Shown here in pieces: positions 1 to 7,735 of a stretch of DNA of 23,264 nucleotides (positions are counted from its first letter, which is position 1; every line of letters starts with the position of its first letter). Source of the DNA: Bdellovibrionaceae bacterium UBA2351 (GTDB lineage: Bacteria; Bdellovibrionota; Bdellovibrionia; Bdellovibrionales; Bdellovibrionaceae). The translations under genes and the position numbers were made by a program. A model generated the notes under the pieces. That model made no database searches and was not told where the DNA came from. It saw only the letters and a list, made by a program, of their open reading frames with translations. The DNA lies in assembly GCA_002344565.1 (NCBI GenBank), contig DDTZ01000033.1:1049-24312 (forward strand). Direction: 5' to 3'.

Positions 1-635
1 TATTAAATGCAGCAGCAGCGGGTATTACGTTAACATCGATCGATGAAACTGTTTTCCAAGATTATTCAAAATACCTAAGCCAATCGCGCTCAACACGTCG
101 TCATTGGGTTAGCTTAATGAGCGCCTCAACACCACTACAGGATGATCGCAGTACTCGCTTTAAAACATCGATGGATCACGGCGCCCGATTTTCATATCAG
201 TACCAATTCCCAAATTTATTTAATTTTGGGTTAACAATGCATCTGCAAAATCAAAGTGGCGAAAAATCTATTTTCACTTCGACTCGGATTAAGCAAAAAA
301 CATCAACCAAAGCCGTTGGTATCACATATAGATACTTCCTTTTTAATAACCTAGATCCATTTAATCATTTCTGGAATACGTTCGTTCAGTTCGAAATCTT
401 AACTGAACGCTTGGATACCGATTTCAACATGGATGACGGCTACACAAATGAAGAATCATCAACATCATCAACAAGCCCAGCAGCGCGAATCAGCGTGTAT
501 TTCCCCATGAAACATGATTTTTGGATCAACACTGGTGTGTCTTTCAGCGATCATAAAGCTTATTTCCAAGAATTCGATTATAATTTAACATCTAACGGCC
601 CGACATTTTTCCTAGGAGCTGCCTATGGCTTTTAA
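1..635 (+). CDS. Outer-membrane beta-barrel-type protein, 3' part
   Basis: The frame ending at 635 is open back to the first bases of the window (codons from base 3), so this is a 5'-truncated gene with about 210 codons visible; the ATG at 117 is internal. The visible part has alternating polar/hydrophobic stretches rich in aromatic residues, separated by polar turns, and ends in Phe after FFLGAAYGF. A terminal aromatic residue on a short amphipathic strand is the usual C-terminal signature recognised by the BAM machinery in outer membrane proteins. No family was recognised. It overlaps the following lipoprotein gene by 11 bp, so the two are probably co-translated and may act together at the outer membrane. 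The barrel reading is inference from strand pattern and C-terminus. Confidence 0.6.
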   Translation, partial: LNAAAAGITLTSIDETVFQDYSKYLSQSRSTRRHWVSLMSASTPLQDDRSTRFKTSMDHGARFSYQYQFPNLFNFGLTMHLQNQSGEKSIFTSTRIKQKTSTKAVGITYRYFLFNNLDPFNHFWNTFVQFEILTERLDTDFNMDDGYTNEESSTSSTSPAARISVYFPMKHDFWINTGVSFSDHKAYFQEFDYNLTSNGPTFFLGAAYGF

Positions 636-1935
636 TCAAACAAAAAAACTTTTACTAGCCGCTGCTACCGCGACCGTGCTGTCAGCCTGCTACCCTGGTG
701 CTGGCAACGTGGTTCCAGACTATAAAGCAGAAAATTTGATCGGAATTCCGCTTAGCAAGAATTCAAAATTGCAGTCCTCAACGGACGAAGATTCTGACAA
801 AGTCGTCGTGTTTGATAAAACCATCCGCAAGGTTCACCACTTTGATTTAGAAACTTCACAGCACTTAGGACTGTTCGACGTAGAACAGCCAGAGGAAGAT
901 CATTTCTTGATCTATAATAGCGGATCGAATTATTTCATCGACATGAGTAAACGTCACGTCACTGTTCAGATGCTATCGGGAGAAACAAATAAAACGACCA
1001 CTAAATTTGTCGGTACGCCAATCAGTGCTAGTTATGACGGTAAGCAAGGCTATCTAGTTGTTTATGATTCCCAACAATCTGTTTTGATCTACAAAATTGA
1101 TCCGCAAGGAAGACTAGTAAAACAATTTGTCTCGGGCCCTGTTGTGGATACGCTCGGAACCATTCAGGCTGGCGATATCGCCGGTAATGGCAAATTAGTA
1201 CTCTCAATCCGTGGCAATGCAGATCCTGCAACTGGCACCGTAACAGATTATATAATCGCCGTGGATATTGAACGTACGATCGCAGATACGAATACTCAAA
1301 AAATATTAGTGTTTGATGCCGCTGATAAAACGGCCATGACTCTAACCGAAATGAGCTGGGTAGCCCCTGTTCCGAGTTCACCCAACTTAGTTATGATCCG
1401 TTCGAGTGGAAAAATTAGTTTAATGGATTTAACAACCAAAGCGATATCGTCCCTCCCTACAGATGATTGGGTTGTTGAAAAGTACTCTAAAATTAAAGAC
1501 CCGCATATTATCTTTAGAAAGACGTATGATTTCTATTCGACGATGAACGGAAATGTGGAACGCAGAATGTATTATGTTGAAAACGGAACGTTGAAAACAA
1601 AAATACAAACGAAAAACTTTAACTATATTTTGAATTCACATTTAGATCTTCGCAAAGGTCAATGGAACGTTACGAAAGCCAATGTGGTAAAAGAATATGA
1701 TCTATACAACGCGTACAATAATGATTTCTTCCAAGGCCGATCGTTTACTCGTATTAGACTCAATGATTTGTTAAGTATTATTGACACCCCAATCGATGAC
1801 AAGGCGACGGTCGAAATGGCAGGGGATTATTTATTTTCGTTATTCCCATCAGATATGGGCAAAGCTACGACGTTAGATATTGAATCTAACAAAACAAAAA
1901 CAATAAAGAATTTTAATATAAAATACATGAAATAG
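625..1935 (+). CDS. Secreted lipoprotein, possible beta-propeller
   Basis: A 436-residue protein with a clear lipoprotein signal peptide: basic start (TKK), hydrophobic core, and lipobox LSAC with the lipidated Cys at residue 22, so it should be anchored in a membrane facing the periplasm or outside. AGGAG at 614-618, 6 nt before the ATG, supports the start, which lies inside the preceding gene. The mature part has recurring short beta-rich units such as VVVFDKTIRKVHHFDLET and ISLMDLTTKAISSL, reminiscent of WD40/YncE-like propellers reporting a value and then a label, but no definite family motif is present. It is probably a partner of the outer-membrane-type protein that it overlaps. Function unknown. 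Confidence 0.75.
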   Translation: MAFNQTKKLLLAAATATVLSACYPGAGNVVPDYKAENLIGIPLSKNSKLQSSTDEDSDKVVVFDKTIRKVHHFDLETSQHLGLFDVEQPEEDHFLIYNSGSNYFIDMSKRHVTVQMLSGETNKTTTKFVGTPISASYDGKQGYLVVYDSQQSVLIYKIDPQGRLVKQFVSGPVVDTLGTIQAGDIAGNGKLVLSIRGNADPATGTVTDYIIAVDIERTIADTNTQKILVFDAADKTAMTLTEMSWVAPVPSSPNLVMIRSSGKISLMDLTTKAISSLPTDDWVVEKYSKIKDPHIIFRKTYDFYSTMNGNVERRMYYVENGTLKTKIQTKNFNYILNSHLDLRKGQWNVTKANVVKEYDLYNAYNNDFFQGRSFTRIRLNDLLSIIDTPIDDKATVEMAGDYLFSLFPSDMGKATTLDIESNKTKTIKNFNIKYMK

Positions 1936-1944
1936 CCTAAAACT

Positions 1945-1965
1945 GGACTCGCTAAACCCGAGTCC
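1945..1965 (+). terminator. Hairpin after the lipoprotein gene
   Basis: A perfect 7-bp inverted repeat, GGACTCG and CGAGTCC, with a 7-nt loop begins 9 bases after the lipoprotein stop codon. No T-run follows, so it is either a weak terminator or an RNA-stabilising 3' hairpin. Confidence 0.4.
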
Positions 1966-1997
1966 TCAAACATAATATTATAAGCAAGGGAGTGCCT

Positions 1998-2588
1998 ATG
2001 CTTAAAATATTATTTTTTATTTCTATCTATCTATCTATACCAAACGCATTTTCCGCCATGGAATATCAACAAGGAAAACGTTGTACAGAATTTCTAGGCG
2101 AACTTTCAGATGAAACGACTCGCTATAATTTTACACGCACCGGACCTCGCGGTTCATACAATGTTGTAGAAGTGCCCACTTATTCCGAGAGTGGAAAATA
2201 TGTTACAGTCTATACTGAAACAGGATATTCCGAAATCAATACTCAAACTGGTTATTGCAATTCACGCGTTAAAGACCCTAAAAAAAATCGTAAACAAAAA
2301 CTACTCGAAATGTTTAAAAAACGCGACGAACAAGTAACCTCACTTTCAAATAAGCTTATGGCTGCAAGTGCTAATCTTCCTATGGCCTATATGGCTTTAA
2401 AAACATTTGGAATTGCAAACGACCAACTAAGACGAGATTGCGCCGCTGATTTTCCAGAAATTCATGAGTACCTGGAAAAGAATAACAAGTTGCCAAAAGC
2501 GGCTCCCGTTTATGTTGATCCCGTTGCACCGATGCCAGGAGGTATGAACCCATATAACTCGGAGACTATTGGAATTCCGCCACGGTAA
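1998..2588 (+). CDS. Small secreted protein of unknown function
   Basis: A 196-residue protein starting at ATG 1998. An upstream in-frame GTG at 1992 is possible, but it sits inside the AAGGGAG ribosome-binding site (1986-1992), which is ideally spaced 5 nt from the ATG. The first 20 or so residues form a typical signal peptide ending FSA before MEYQQ, so the product is exported. The mature protein has a beta-rich N-terminal part with repeated Tyr/Thr/Glu, a Lys/Arg-rich segment (KKNRKQKL), a helical middle, and a Pro-rich tail. Three Cys residues are present in the mature part. No family was recognised. A run of four CTAT units (2023-2038) lies in the signal-peptide codons. Confidence 0.7.
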   Translation: MLKILFFISIYLSIPNAFSAMEYQQGKRCTEFLGELSDETTRYNFTRTGPRGSYNVVEVPTYSESGKYVTVYTETGYSEINTQTGYCNSRVKDPKKNRKQKLLEMFKKRDEQVTSLSNKLMAASANLPMAYMALKTFGIANDQLRRDCAADFPEIHEYLEKNNKLPKAAPVYVDPVAPMPGGMNPYNSETIGIPPR

Positions 2589-2716
2589 TGTCTGTCATTT
2601 TTGGGTACACCTGACTGATTATATTCTAGTAGGGTTATCCAAATCTATTTTATTCAGTTTTAAGGTGATCGGTTAGGTATAAAATTCGCATAGTAAAAAC
2701 GTAGGCGAGGTAATTT

Positions 2717-3088
2717 ATGAAAATATTTTTTGCTATCTCCTTAGCTCTAACTGCCACGTTGCCAACATTTGCCTGTATCAGCGAAGCACAAGTCACTCGC
2801 GTAATTAAATCCGTTAAATTAGATCCAACTAAAAAATCATGTAAGGCCTTTCTAGACATGAGCATTCTAGGACAAAAAGATTCGTATTTTAGTACCTTCA
2901 GCGATGAAGAAATCAAAAAATCTAACGAAAAATTATGTAAATTAGAGCTTAAGGAAATCGCTCAAAACGGTATTGAAGTCGGTACAACTGAAGATGGTCA
3001 TTGCAGCAAAGAAGCCGGTGATGAAATCGATGGCGCCGTTCAAAAAACTTCAGACTCTGGAATCATCCTAAAAAATCTATCGATCTAA
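2717..3088 (+). CDS. Small Cys-containing secreted protein
   Basis: A 123-residue protein with GAGG at 2707-2710, 6 nt before the ATG. The N-terminus (MKIFFAISLALTATLPTFA) is a signal peptide that would be cut at TFA, leaving Cys as the first mature residue. The lipobox is poor (TFAC), so it is more likely soluble than a lipoprotein. Four Cys residues in the mature part (about residues 20, 42, 73 and 98) could form two disulfides, as is common in small periplasmic proteins. The body is charged and probably helical. No family was recognised. It has its own 128-bp upstream gap and a hairpin after the stop, so it is likely transcribed alone. Confidence 0.65.
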   Translation: MKIFFAISLALTATLPTFACISEAQVTRVIKSVKLDPTKKSCKAFLDMSILGQKDSYFSTFSDEEIKKSNEKLCKLELKEIAQNGIEVGTTEDGHCSKEAGDEIDGAVQKTSDSGIILKNLSI

Positions 3089-3098
3089 GGCTATCGGT

Positions 3099-3120
3099 CC
3101 AAGCTGCATTCTTGGTTTTT
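3099..3120 (+). terminator. Probable intrinsic terminator
   Basis: CCAAG (3099-3103) and CTTGG (3111-3115) form a 5-bp stem with a 7-nt loop, followed directly by TTTTT, just after the small secreted gene ending at 3088. The next bases form a separate 9-bp inverted repeat (TTTTTGGAC at 3116-3124, GTCCAAAAA at 3130-3138) that covers the end of the convergent gene; its T and A runs are in the wrong order for a bidirectional terminator. Confidence 0.5.
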
Positions 3121-3123
3121 GGA

Positions 3124-3864
3124 CTATCTGTCCAAAAACTGAGTCAATAGCTGTTTATGTTTTAGTTCTTTTTCGCTGTCTTGGTAATCTGGGCAGTGTT
3201 TTTCTACTAATGACCAAAATGCGTTTGAATGATTCAAGTGTTGTAAATGACAAAGCTCGTGGATGATTACGTAGTCAACGACCTCGGGTTTAAACAGTAT
3301 TAAGCGCCAATTTAAATTGATCGAACCTTTTGAGGAACAGCTGCCCCAGCGACCTTTAGGTTCTCGGAAGCTTAATTTCGATGGCATCAAATTCATTTCT
3401 TTAGATAGAATTTGCACCCGTTCTGTTAAATGAGTGATTGATTCGCGTTTATAAAACTGACGTAAGACTTCGTGATGTTCTGAATAATCTTGGGCGCGGC
3501 TCAAAGCGCTCCATTCATTCATCGGTACATGCAATAAAATATTCGTATCAGTTCTAGACATGAATAATTTTTTATTCGGCGTGATACTGACTTTTAAATT
3601 TAGATCTTTTCCTAAGAATGGAAAAATTTCTTTTTCTAACAAGCGACGCTGCGGAAATTTTTCATCCAGTTCTTTGAACTTTTCCAGATTTTTTAAAATC
3701 CAATCTTTTTTAGATAACAAAAATTCATAGATGATTTTTTTAGGTGTCATCAATCCGGTACGAACAATGATTGGTTTCTGTGGCGATAAATAGATAGACA
3801 AGCTCTTACGGCGCATCTTGCGCTGAATTTGCACCTGATTATTTTCAAAATCCATCCATTCCAT
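3124..3864 (-). CDS. YgjP-like (DUF45) metal-dependent hydrolase
   Basis: A 246-residue protein of the YgjP/DUF45 family (WLM/SprT-like zincin fold). The diagnostic C-terminal block is present: RWGSC at residues 172-176, the zinc motif HELCH at 202-206, a third His in NHS at 212, and the following AFW and CPDY elements. The N-terminal half has the family's KR-rich start and a KKDWI segment near residue 53. Length matches the family (about 230-250). E. coli YgjP has been described as a UTP pyrophosphatase, while the fold suggests a metallopeptidase, so the activity is uncertain. It has no signal peptide and should be cytoplasmic. The gene is divergent from the SrkA-type kinase across 45 bp, so the promoters must share that gap. 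Confidence 0.88.
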   Translation of the reverse strand: MEWMDFENNQVQIQRKMRRKSLSIYLSPQKPIIVRTGLMTPKKIIYEFLLSKKDWILKNLEKFKELDEKFPQRRLLEKEIFPFLGKDLNLKVSITPNKKLFMSRTDTNILLHVPMNEWSALSRAQDYSEHHEVLRQFYKRESITHLTERVQILSKEMNLMPSKLSFREPKGRWGSCSSKGSINLNWRLILFKPEVVDYVIIHELCHLQHLNHSNAFWSLVEKHCPDYQDSEKELKHKQLLTQFLDR

Positions 3865-3909
3865 AGCTAAACATCATGACAAACTCGGCATTTAATTGTA
3901 AATGAAAAT

Positions 3910-4854
3910 ATGATTTCTTCGTTCTTTAACCTAGATCCTGAATCCGTCTTAAAAACCTGTGAAAATGCAGGGTTCCAGCCGACGGGATTGTTTACGCAGT
4001 TAAATTCGTATGAAAACCGCGTATTTGATATTCAGCTCGAAGGTTCTGAAAACATTATCGCTAAGTTCTATCGTCCTGAACGATGGACACCCAATGCCAT
4101 TTTGGAAGAGCATCATTTCTTAAAAGAACTAAACGAAGCCGAAATCCCCTCGTTAAACCCAATTAAGCTTCAAAACAACTCGACGCTTATAGACTCAAAT
4201 GGCATTTCAGTCGCCTTCTTTCCAAAATTTCGCGGACGTATGCCGCAGGAGCTGAGTCTTGGTGATTTAAATCGCATCGGTCAGCTGTTTGCGCGCGTGC
4301 ATAATGTTGGCGCCAAATCCAAAGCACCGAATCGCCCTTACATGGACACCAGCTATTATGGCGGCTGGGCAACGCTAACTAATCTTGAAAACTGGGTAGT
4401 TCCTGAACTGAAAAGTCGTTACTTCCCCGCCGCAGAAGATATTTTAAATTTTATTGATGATCGTTTTGATCCATCTGAATTTATTCGTATTCATGGTGAT
4501 GCTCATAAAGGTAACATTTTACAAATGCAGGAAAGTTACTTCCTGGTGGATTTTGATGATTTTTGTAATGGCCCTGCGGTTCAAGATTTCTGGATGTTAT
4601 TAAGTTACAACGAAGAAACGCTGACCGATGAAAAAGACGCCTTCATTGAAGGCTATCAAATGTTTCGTGAATTTCCGTTTCATCAATTAGATTGGATCGA
4701 AGCCCTGCGCGGACTAAGAATTATTATGTACGCGGGGTGGATCGCTAAACGCTGGGACGATCCATCGTTTCCGAAATTGTTTCCTGATTTTGGCAACTTT
4801 TCCTACTGGGCCGAAGAAGTCGAAGCCTTAGAAAAAATTGCCTGGAGTTTGTAA
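3910..4854 (+). CDS. srkA: SrkA/RdoA-type stress-response protein kinase
   Basis: A 314-residue APH/choline-kinase-fold protein, close to the length of E. coli SrkA (YihE, 328 aa), a cytoplasmic Ser/Thr kinase that counters stress-induced death. Key residues are in place: the ATP-site Lys in AKFYRPERW (about residue 52), the catalytic loop HGDAHKGN at 195-202 with Asp197, and the metal-binding VDFDD with Asp214, followed by NGPAVQDFWMLLS, which is the SrkA signature. The start is ATG 3910, shortly after the divergent DUF45 gene. It ends only 2 bp from the stop of the convergent gene downstream, leaving no room for a separate terminator. Function is by family; no partner is visible nearby. Confidence 0.92.
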   Translation: MISSFFNLDPESVLKTCENAGFQPTGLFTQLNSYENRVFDIQLEGSENIIAKFYRPERWTPNAILEEHHFLKELNEAEIPSLNPIKLQNNSTLIDSNGISVAFFPKFRGRMPQELSLGDLNRIGQLFARVHNVGAKSKAPNRPYMDTSYYGGWATLTNLENWVVPELKSRYFPAAEDILNFIDDRFDPSEFIRIHGDAHKGNILQMQESYFLVDFDDFCNGPAVQDFWMLLSYNEETLTDEKDAFIEGYQMFREFPFHQLDWIEALRGLRIIMYAGWIAKRWDDPSFPKLFPDFGNFSYWAEEVEALEKIAWSL

Positions 4855-4856
4855 AA

Positions 4857-5372
4857 CTACTTAGCACATGGATGCGGAGCTTTGTAAGCCGCAACTGGAT
4901 CTGTTGTTAACTGATCTTGTGGCAATGGATTAGGAAATGTGTAACCGGGTCCTTCCACATATTTTTGTAGTTCCCAAAAGCGATCTCCATTAGCTCGAAA
5001 ATAAATTCGGTGTTCTAATTTACTGCCATTAGCGGCACCGCCAGTGATAAATACAAAACGTAGTTTTCCATTTTCATCGTAATGAGATTCCCAATTCACG
5101 CTCGAATCGTCAGAACCTCCTGAATTACTGTAAATTCTGGCAATGCCTTTTTTATCCGTGATCAAAATGCGCTGAGTATCGGCATATGGCTCACAGTAGT
5201 TCCAAACTTTATCCTGTTTTCCCCACCCCTTTTTCAGTTTTTGGTTAGCATCATATATTTTGCGAACCTCAATAACCTCGGGGTTTTTCTTCCAGTTTTT
5301 CTCGGTAATTTTGTTGGCCAGAGCTGCAGAACCTAAAAAAAGCGTCGTAATTAAAAGTATAGTGTTTTTCAT
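4857..5372 (-). CDS. Small secreted protein of unknown function
   Basis: A 171-residue protein starting at ATG 5372. A TTG three codons upstream (5381) would add MGH ahead of the signal peptide and is less likely. Residues 1-19 (MKNTILLITTLFLGSAALA) are a clean signal peptide cut at ALA. The mature protein is beta-rich, with segments such as NGKLRFVFITGGAANG and EHRIYFRANGDRFWEL that look like short antiparallel strands. It has two Cys residues, in NYCEPY and near the end in HPCAK, that could pair. No family was recognised. Its stop lies 2 bp from that of srkA, facing it, so transcripts of the two genes probably overlap. Confidence 0.7.
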   Translation of the reverse strand: MKNTILLITTLFLGSAALANKITEKNWKKNPEVIEVRKIYDANQKLKKGWGKQDKVWNYCEPYADTQRILITDKKGIARIYSNSGGSDDSSVNWESHYDENGKLRFVFITGGAANGSKLEHRIYFRANGDRFWELQKYVEGPGYTFPNPLPQDQLTTDPVAAYKAPHPCAK

Positions 5373-5558
5373 ATGCCCCAATCGTATGTTTAAACCCCGG
5401 TTTTGGGCAGTAATCGTTGCAGATCTACAACACTTAGGTCGGGATTCACTGTCAGAGTTTAGCTTCGGTTTCGACGCGGTTTAGACAAACGACATTTCTT
5501 CAAGAGATCTGCTTTTCCTTACAGGGTTTTTATTCTATTTTGTCCCATAGAGGTAAAA

Positions 5559-6785
5559 ATGAAAAAAATCAAAGTAGCGAATCCTGTCGTTGAGTTAGAC
5601 GGCGATGAAATGACCCGCATTATCTGGTCATTTATTAAGAACAAACTGATCACTCCGTATTTAGAAATCGATATTAAGTATTTCGACTTGGGCATGGAGT
5701 ACCGTGATAAAACAAACGATCAAGTTACTGTTGATGCAGCTGAAGCCATTAAAAAATACAATGTTGGTATCAAGTGTGCGACTATCACACCTGATGAAGC
5801 CCGCGTAAAAGAATTCAATTTAAAACAAATGTGGAAATCACCAAACGGTACAATCCGTAACATCCTTGATGGTACTGTTTTCCGTGAACCAATTTTGATG
5901 AAAAATATCCCGCGTTTAGTTCCTGGTTGGACAAAACCAATCGTTATCGGCCGTCACGCATTCGGCGATCAATACCGCGCGACTGATTTAGTAATCAAAG
6001 GCAAAGGTAAATTAACAATTACGTTTGAACCAGAGGGCGGCGAAAAACAATCTCATGAAGTTTACAACTTCAAAGGTGATGGCGTTGCAATGGCAATGTA
6101 CAACACGGATGAATCTATTCGTGGTTTCGCTCGTTCATGCTTTAACATGGCATTAACTAAAAAATGGCCTTTATATTTCTCTTCTAAAAATACGATCATG
6201 AAAAAATATGATGGTCGTTTCAAAGATATCTTCCAAGAAATCTATGAAAAAGATTTCAAAAAAGATTTCGAAGCTGCCGGCATCACATACGAGCATCGTT
6301 TAATCGATGATATGGTTGCTAGCGCGATGAAATGGGAAGGCGGATACGTTTGGGCTTGTAAGAACTACGACGGCGACGTTCAATCGGATACAGTAGCTCA
6401 AGGTTTCGGTTCATTAGGTTTAATGACGTCTGTGTTAATTACTCCAGATGGAAAAACTATGGAATCTGAAGCGGCACATGGAACTGTGACTCGTCACTAT
6501 CGTCAACACCAACAAGGTAAATCGACTTCAACGAATCCAATCGCATCTATTTTTGCATGGACTCGTGGTTTAGCTCATCGTGGAAAATTGGATAACAATC
6601 AAGACCTAATCAAGTTTGCAAATACATTAGAAAGAGTTTGTATCGAAACAGTAGAATCTGGATTGATGACAAAGGACCTTGCTGTATGTATTTACGGTGA
6701 TAAAGTTCCGGCTGATAAGTATTTAAATACTGAGCCATTCTTGGAAGCCATTGACAAGAATTTGGCTAAAGCCTTGAACATGTAA
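5559..6785 (+). CDS. icd: NADP-dependent isocitrate dehydrogenase, eukaryote-like type
   Basis: A 408-residue enzyme that oxidatively decarboxylates isocitrate to 2-oxoglutarate in the TCA cycle. It belongs to the IDH1/IDH2-like group rather than the E. coli Icd group: residues line up almost by number with human IDH1, with SPNGTIRN at 94-101, Arg100, Arg109, Arg132 in GRHAFGDQYR, and Tyr139. Further on are the catalytic Lys in SSKNT (about 210), metal-binding Asp residues in RLIDD and DGDVQSD, and Arg-His in GTVTRHYR (about 312-313), which binds the 2'-phosphate and points to NADP rather than NAD. AGAGG just before the ATG serves as ribosome-binding site. It is monocistronic: 186 bp upstream gap and a strong terminator after it. 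Confidence 0.97.
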   Translation: MKKIKVANPVVELDGDEMTRIIWSFIKNKLITPYLEIDIKYFDLGMEYRDKTNDQVTVDAAEAIKKYNVGIKCATITPDEARVKEFNLKQMWKSPNGTIRNILDGTVFREPILMKNIPRLVPGWTKPIVIGRHAFGDQYRATDLVIKGKGKLTITFEPEGGEKQSHEVYNFKGDGVAMAMYNTDESIRGFARSCFNMALTKKWPLYFSSKNTIMKKYDGRFKDIFQEIYEKDFKKDFEAAGITYEHRLIDDMVASAMKWEGGYVWACKNYDGDVQSDTVAQGFGSLGLMTSVLITPDGKTMESEAAHGTVTRHYRQHQQGKSTSTNPIASIFAWTRGLAHRGKLDNNQDLIKFANTLERVCIETVESGLMTKDLAVCIYGDKVPADKYLNTEPFLEAIDKNLAKALNM

Positions 6786-6801
6786 TTTGAACTGATCTAA
6801 T

Positions 6802-6829
6802 AAAGGGACGTGAAAACGTCCCTTTTTTT
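6802..6829 (+). terminator. Strong intrinsic terminator of icd
   Basis: A perfect 10-bp stem (AAAGGGACGT at 6802-6811, ACGTCCCTTT at 6816-6825) closed by a GAAA tetraloop and followed by a T-run, 16 bp after the icd stop. Confidence 0.95.
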
Positions 6830-6862
6830 ATTTGTGCTATCAAAAGACTAAGGAGTGTCCCG

Positions 6863-7366
6863 GTGGAACAAAAAAAACGATTTATTGATATTCCTCTGAT
6901 TGCCGCGATTGCCGTATGCCTAGGAACGGGTGCTTACTTTGCTTATAAAAAGTTCTATGAGGAAACACACGGTCAATCGGATATCACTGTGTCTACTGCT
7001 GAAACCTCGGCACCTCTGCCTTCAAAAAATTTAAAGGTTTTTAATTCAATAACAATTACTCGCGCTGCGCTTGACGATGAGTTTTCTGACTTAACCAAAG
7101 TGATGATGAGCGCTCGAGCTGTTCCACAAAAATCTGAGGACGGCGAAACCATCGAAGGTATAAGAATTTCGGATATTCAAACTGACAGCTTTTGGACAAA
7201 ATTTGGTTTCCAAAATGAAGATATTATACTTCAACTCAACGAAGACCTGATAGATTCTGCAGAGAGCGCTATAAATTTGTATACGACTCTGAAATCGGCC
7301 GATAATTTTAAATTTAAAATTATTCGGGGAACAGAAACCGGCGTCATAGCAATTAAAGTTAACTGA
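6863..7366 (+). CDS. Membrane-anchored PDZ protein, GspC-like
   Basis: A 167-residue protein starting with GTG at 6863, set by AGGAG (6851-6855) 7 nt upstream. It has a short cytoplasmic start (MEQKKRF), one membrane segment at about residues 9-28, a polar linker, and a C-terminal PDZ domain from about 83. The PDZ segment has the pattern of type II secretion protein GspC: RAVPQKSEDG, then IEGIRISDIQ, FWTKFGFQNEDIILQLNEDLID, and SAESAINLYTTLKSA. In GspC this domain helps recruit substrates or the secretin at the inner membrane. GspC is usually longer (about 270-300 aa) with an HR domain before the PDZ, which here is reduced to roughly 50 residues. No other secretion gene is adjacent, so it may be an orphan adaptor. 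Confidence 0.72.
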   Translation: MEQKKRFIDIPLIAAIAVCLGTGAYFAYKKFYEETHGQSDITVSTAETSAPLPSKNLKVFNSITITRAALDDEFSDLTKVMMSARAVPQKSEDGETIEGIRISDIQTDSFWTKFGFQNEDIILQLNEDLIDSAESAINLYTTLKSADNFKFKIIRGTETGVIAIKVN

Positions 7367-7609
7367 ACCTTTAAAAATTACACGCCTGAAAATTTCGATT
7401 ACACGGGCATACGCTCTAGCTAGTTGAAATTGCGTGAATTTCATTGGCCAGTGTTTTGACGTTGCGACCAATATGGGGACATTTTTGAGCGCGGTTCCTG
7501 TAAATTTAACATAGTCTATGATTAGACTTTGTTTGTACTATTATAAGTAAAATCAGTATTTTATCAAAACTTTGCAGTAAATTCTGTACAAAAATAAGTC
7601 GATATATTT
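7367..7609. other. Intergenic stretch with two inverted repeats
   Basis: No convincing gene. It holds two short inverted repeats: TGAAATT/AATTTCA with a 5-nt loop (7425-7443), and AGTCTA/TAGACT with a 4-nt loop (7513-7528). A TATTATAA-like element at 7539-7546 and a TATATT at 7603-7608 could be -10 boxes for transcription toward the terminator at 7690, but neither has a good -35 box. Confidence 0.35.
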
Positions 7610-7611
7610 GG

Positions 7612-7735
7612 TAAACATATTTTGATAGAACCCTTCTCGAGCACGGGTTTTTGGTAATCCGGACTCATAGGGGTTCCATGGGTGGTTTGGGACACTTGAT
7701 ATGCATCAAATTCGGCAATCAAGTGTCCTTTTTTT
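7612..7735 (+). ncRNA. Candidate small RNA ending in a strong terminator
   Basis: This plus-strand stretch lies 250 bp beyond the PDZ gene and ends in a strong terminator, while the next gene is on the other strand, so the terminator serves either a very long 3' UTR or a separate RNA. It contains a hairpin AACCC (7629-7633)/GGGTT (7645-7649). GAACCC (7628-7633) can instead pair with GGGTTC (7671-7676), so two exclusive folds are possible. I could not match it to a known riboswitch, 6S, SRP or tmRNA pattern. The 5' end is a guess from the TATATT at 7603-7608. Confidence 0.3.
7690..7735 (+). terminator. Strong intrinsic terminator, plus strand
   Basis: An 11-bp perfect stem (GGACACTTGAT at 7690-7700, ATCAAGTGTCC at 7718-7728) with a 17-nt loop is followed by seven Ts. 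The T-run overlaps the stop codon of the convergent chemoreceptor gene. TTGAT (7696-7700) can also pair with ATCAA (7705-7709), a weaker competing fold. Confidence 0.88.

Noticed and set aside
2023..2038. Four CTAT repeats inside a signal-peptide coding region, possible phase variation
   Set aside because: Only four units; too short to be a convincing slippage tract.
3116..3138. 9-bp perfect inverted repeat TTTTTGGAC/GTCCAAAAA as a bidirectional terminator
   Set aside because: The T and A runs are on the wrong sides of the stem for termination in either direction, and part of it is coding.
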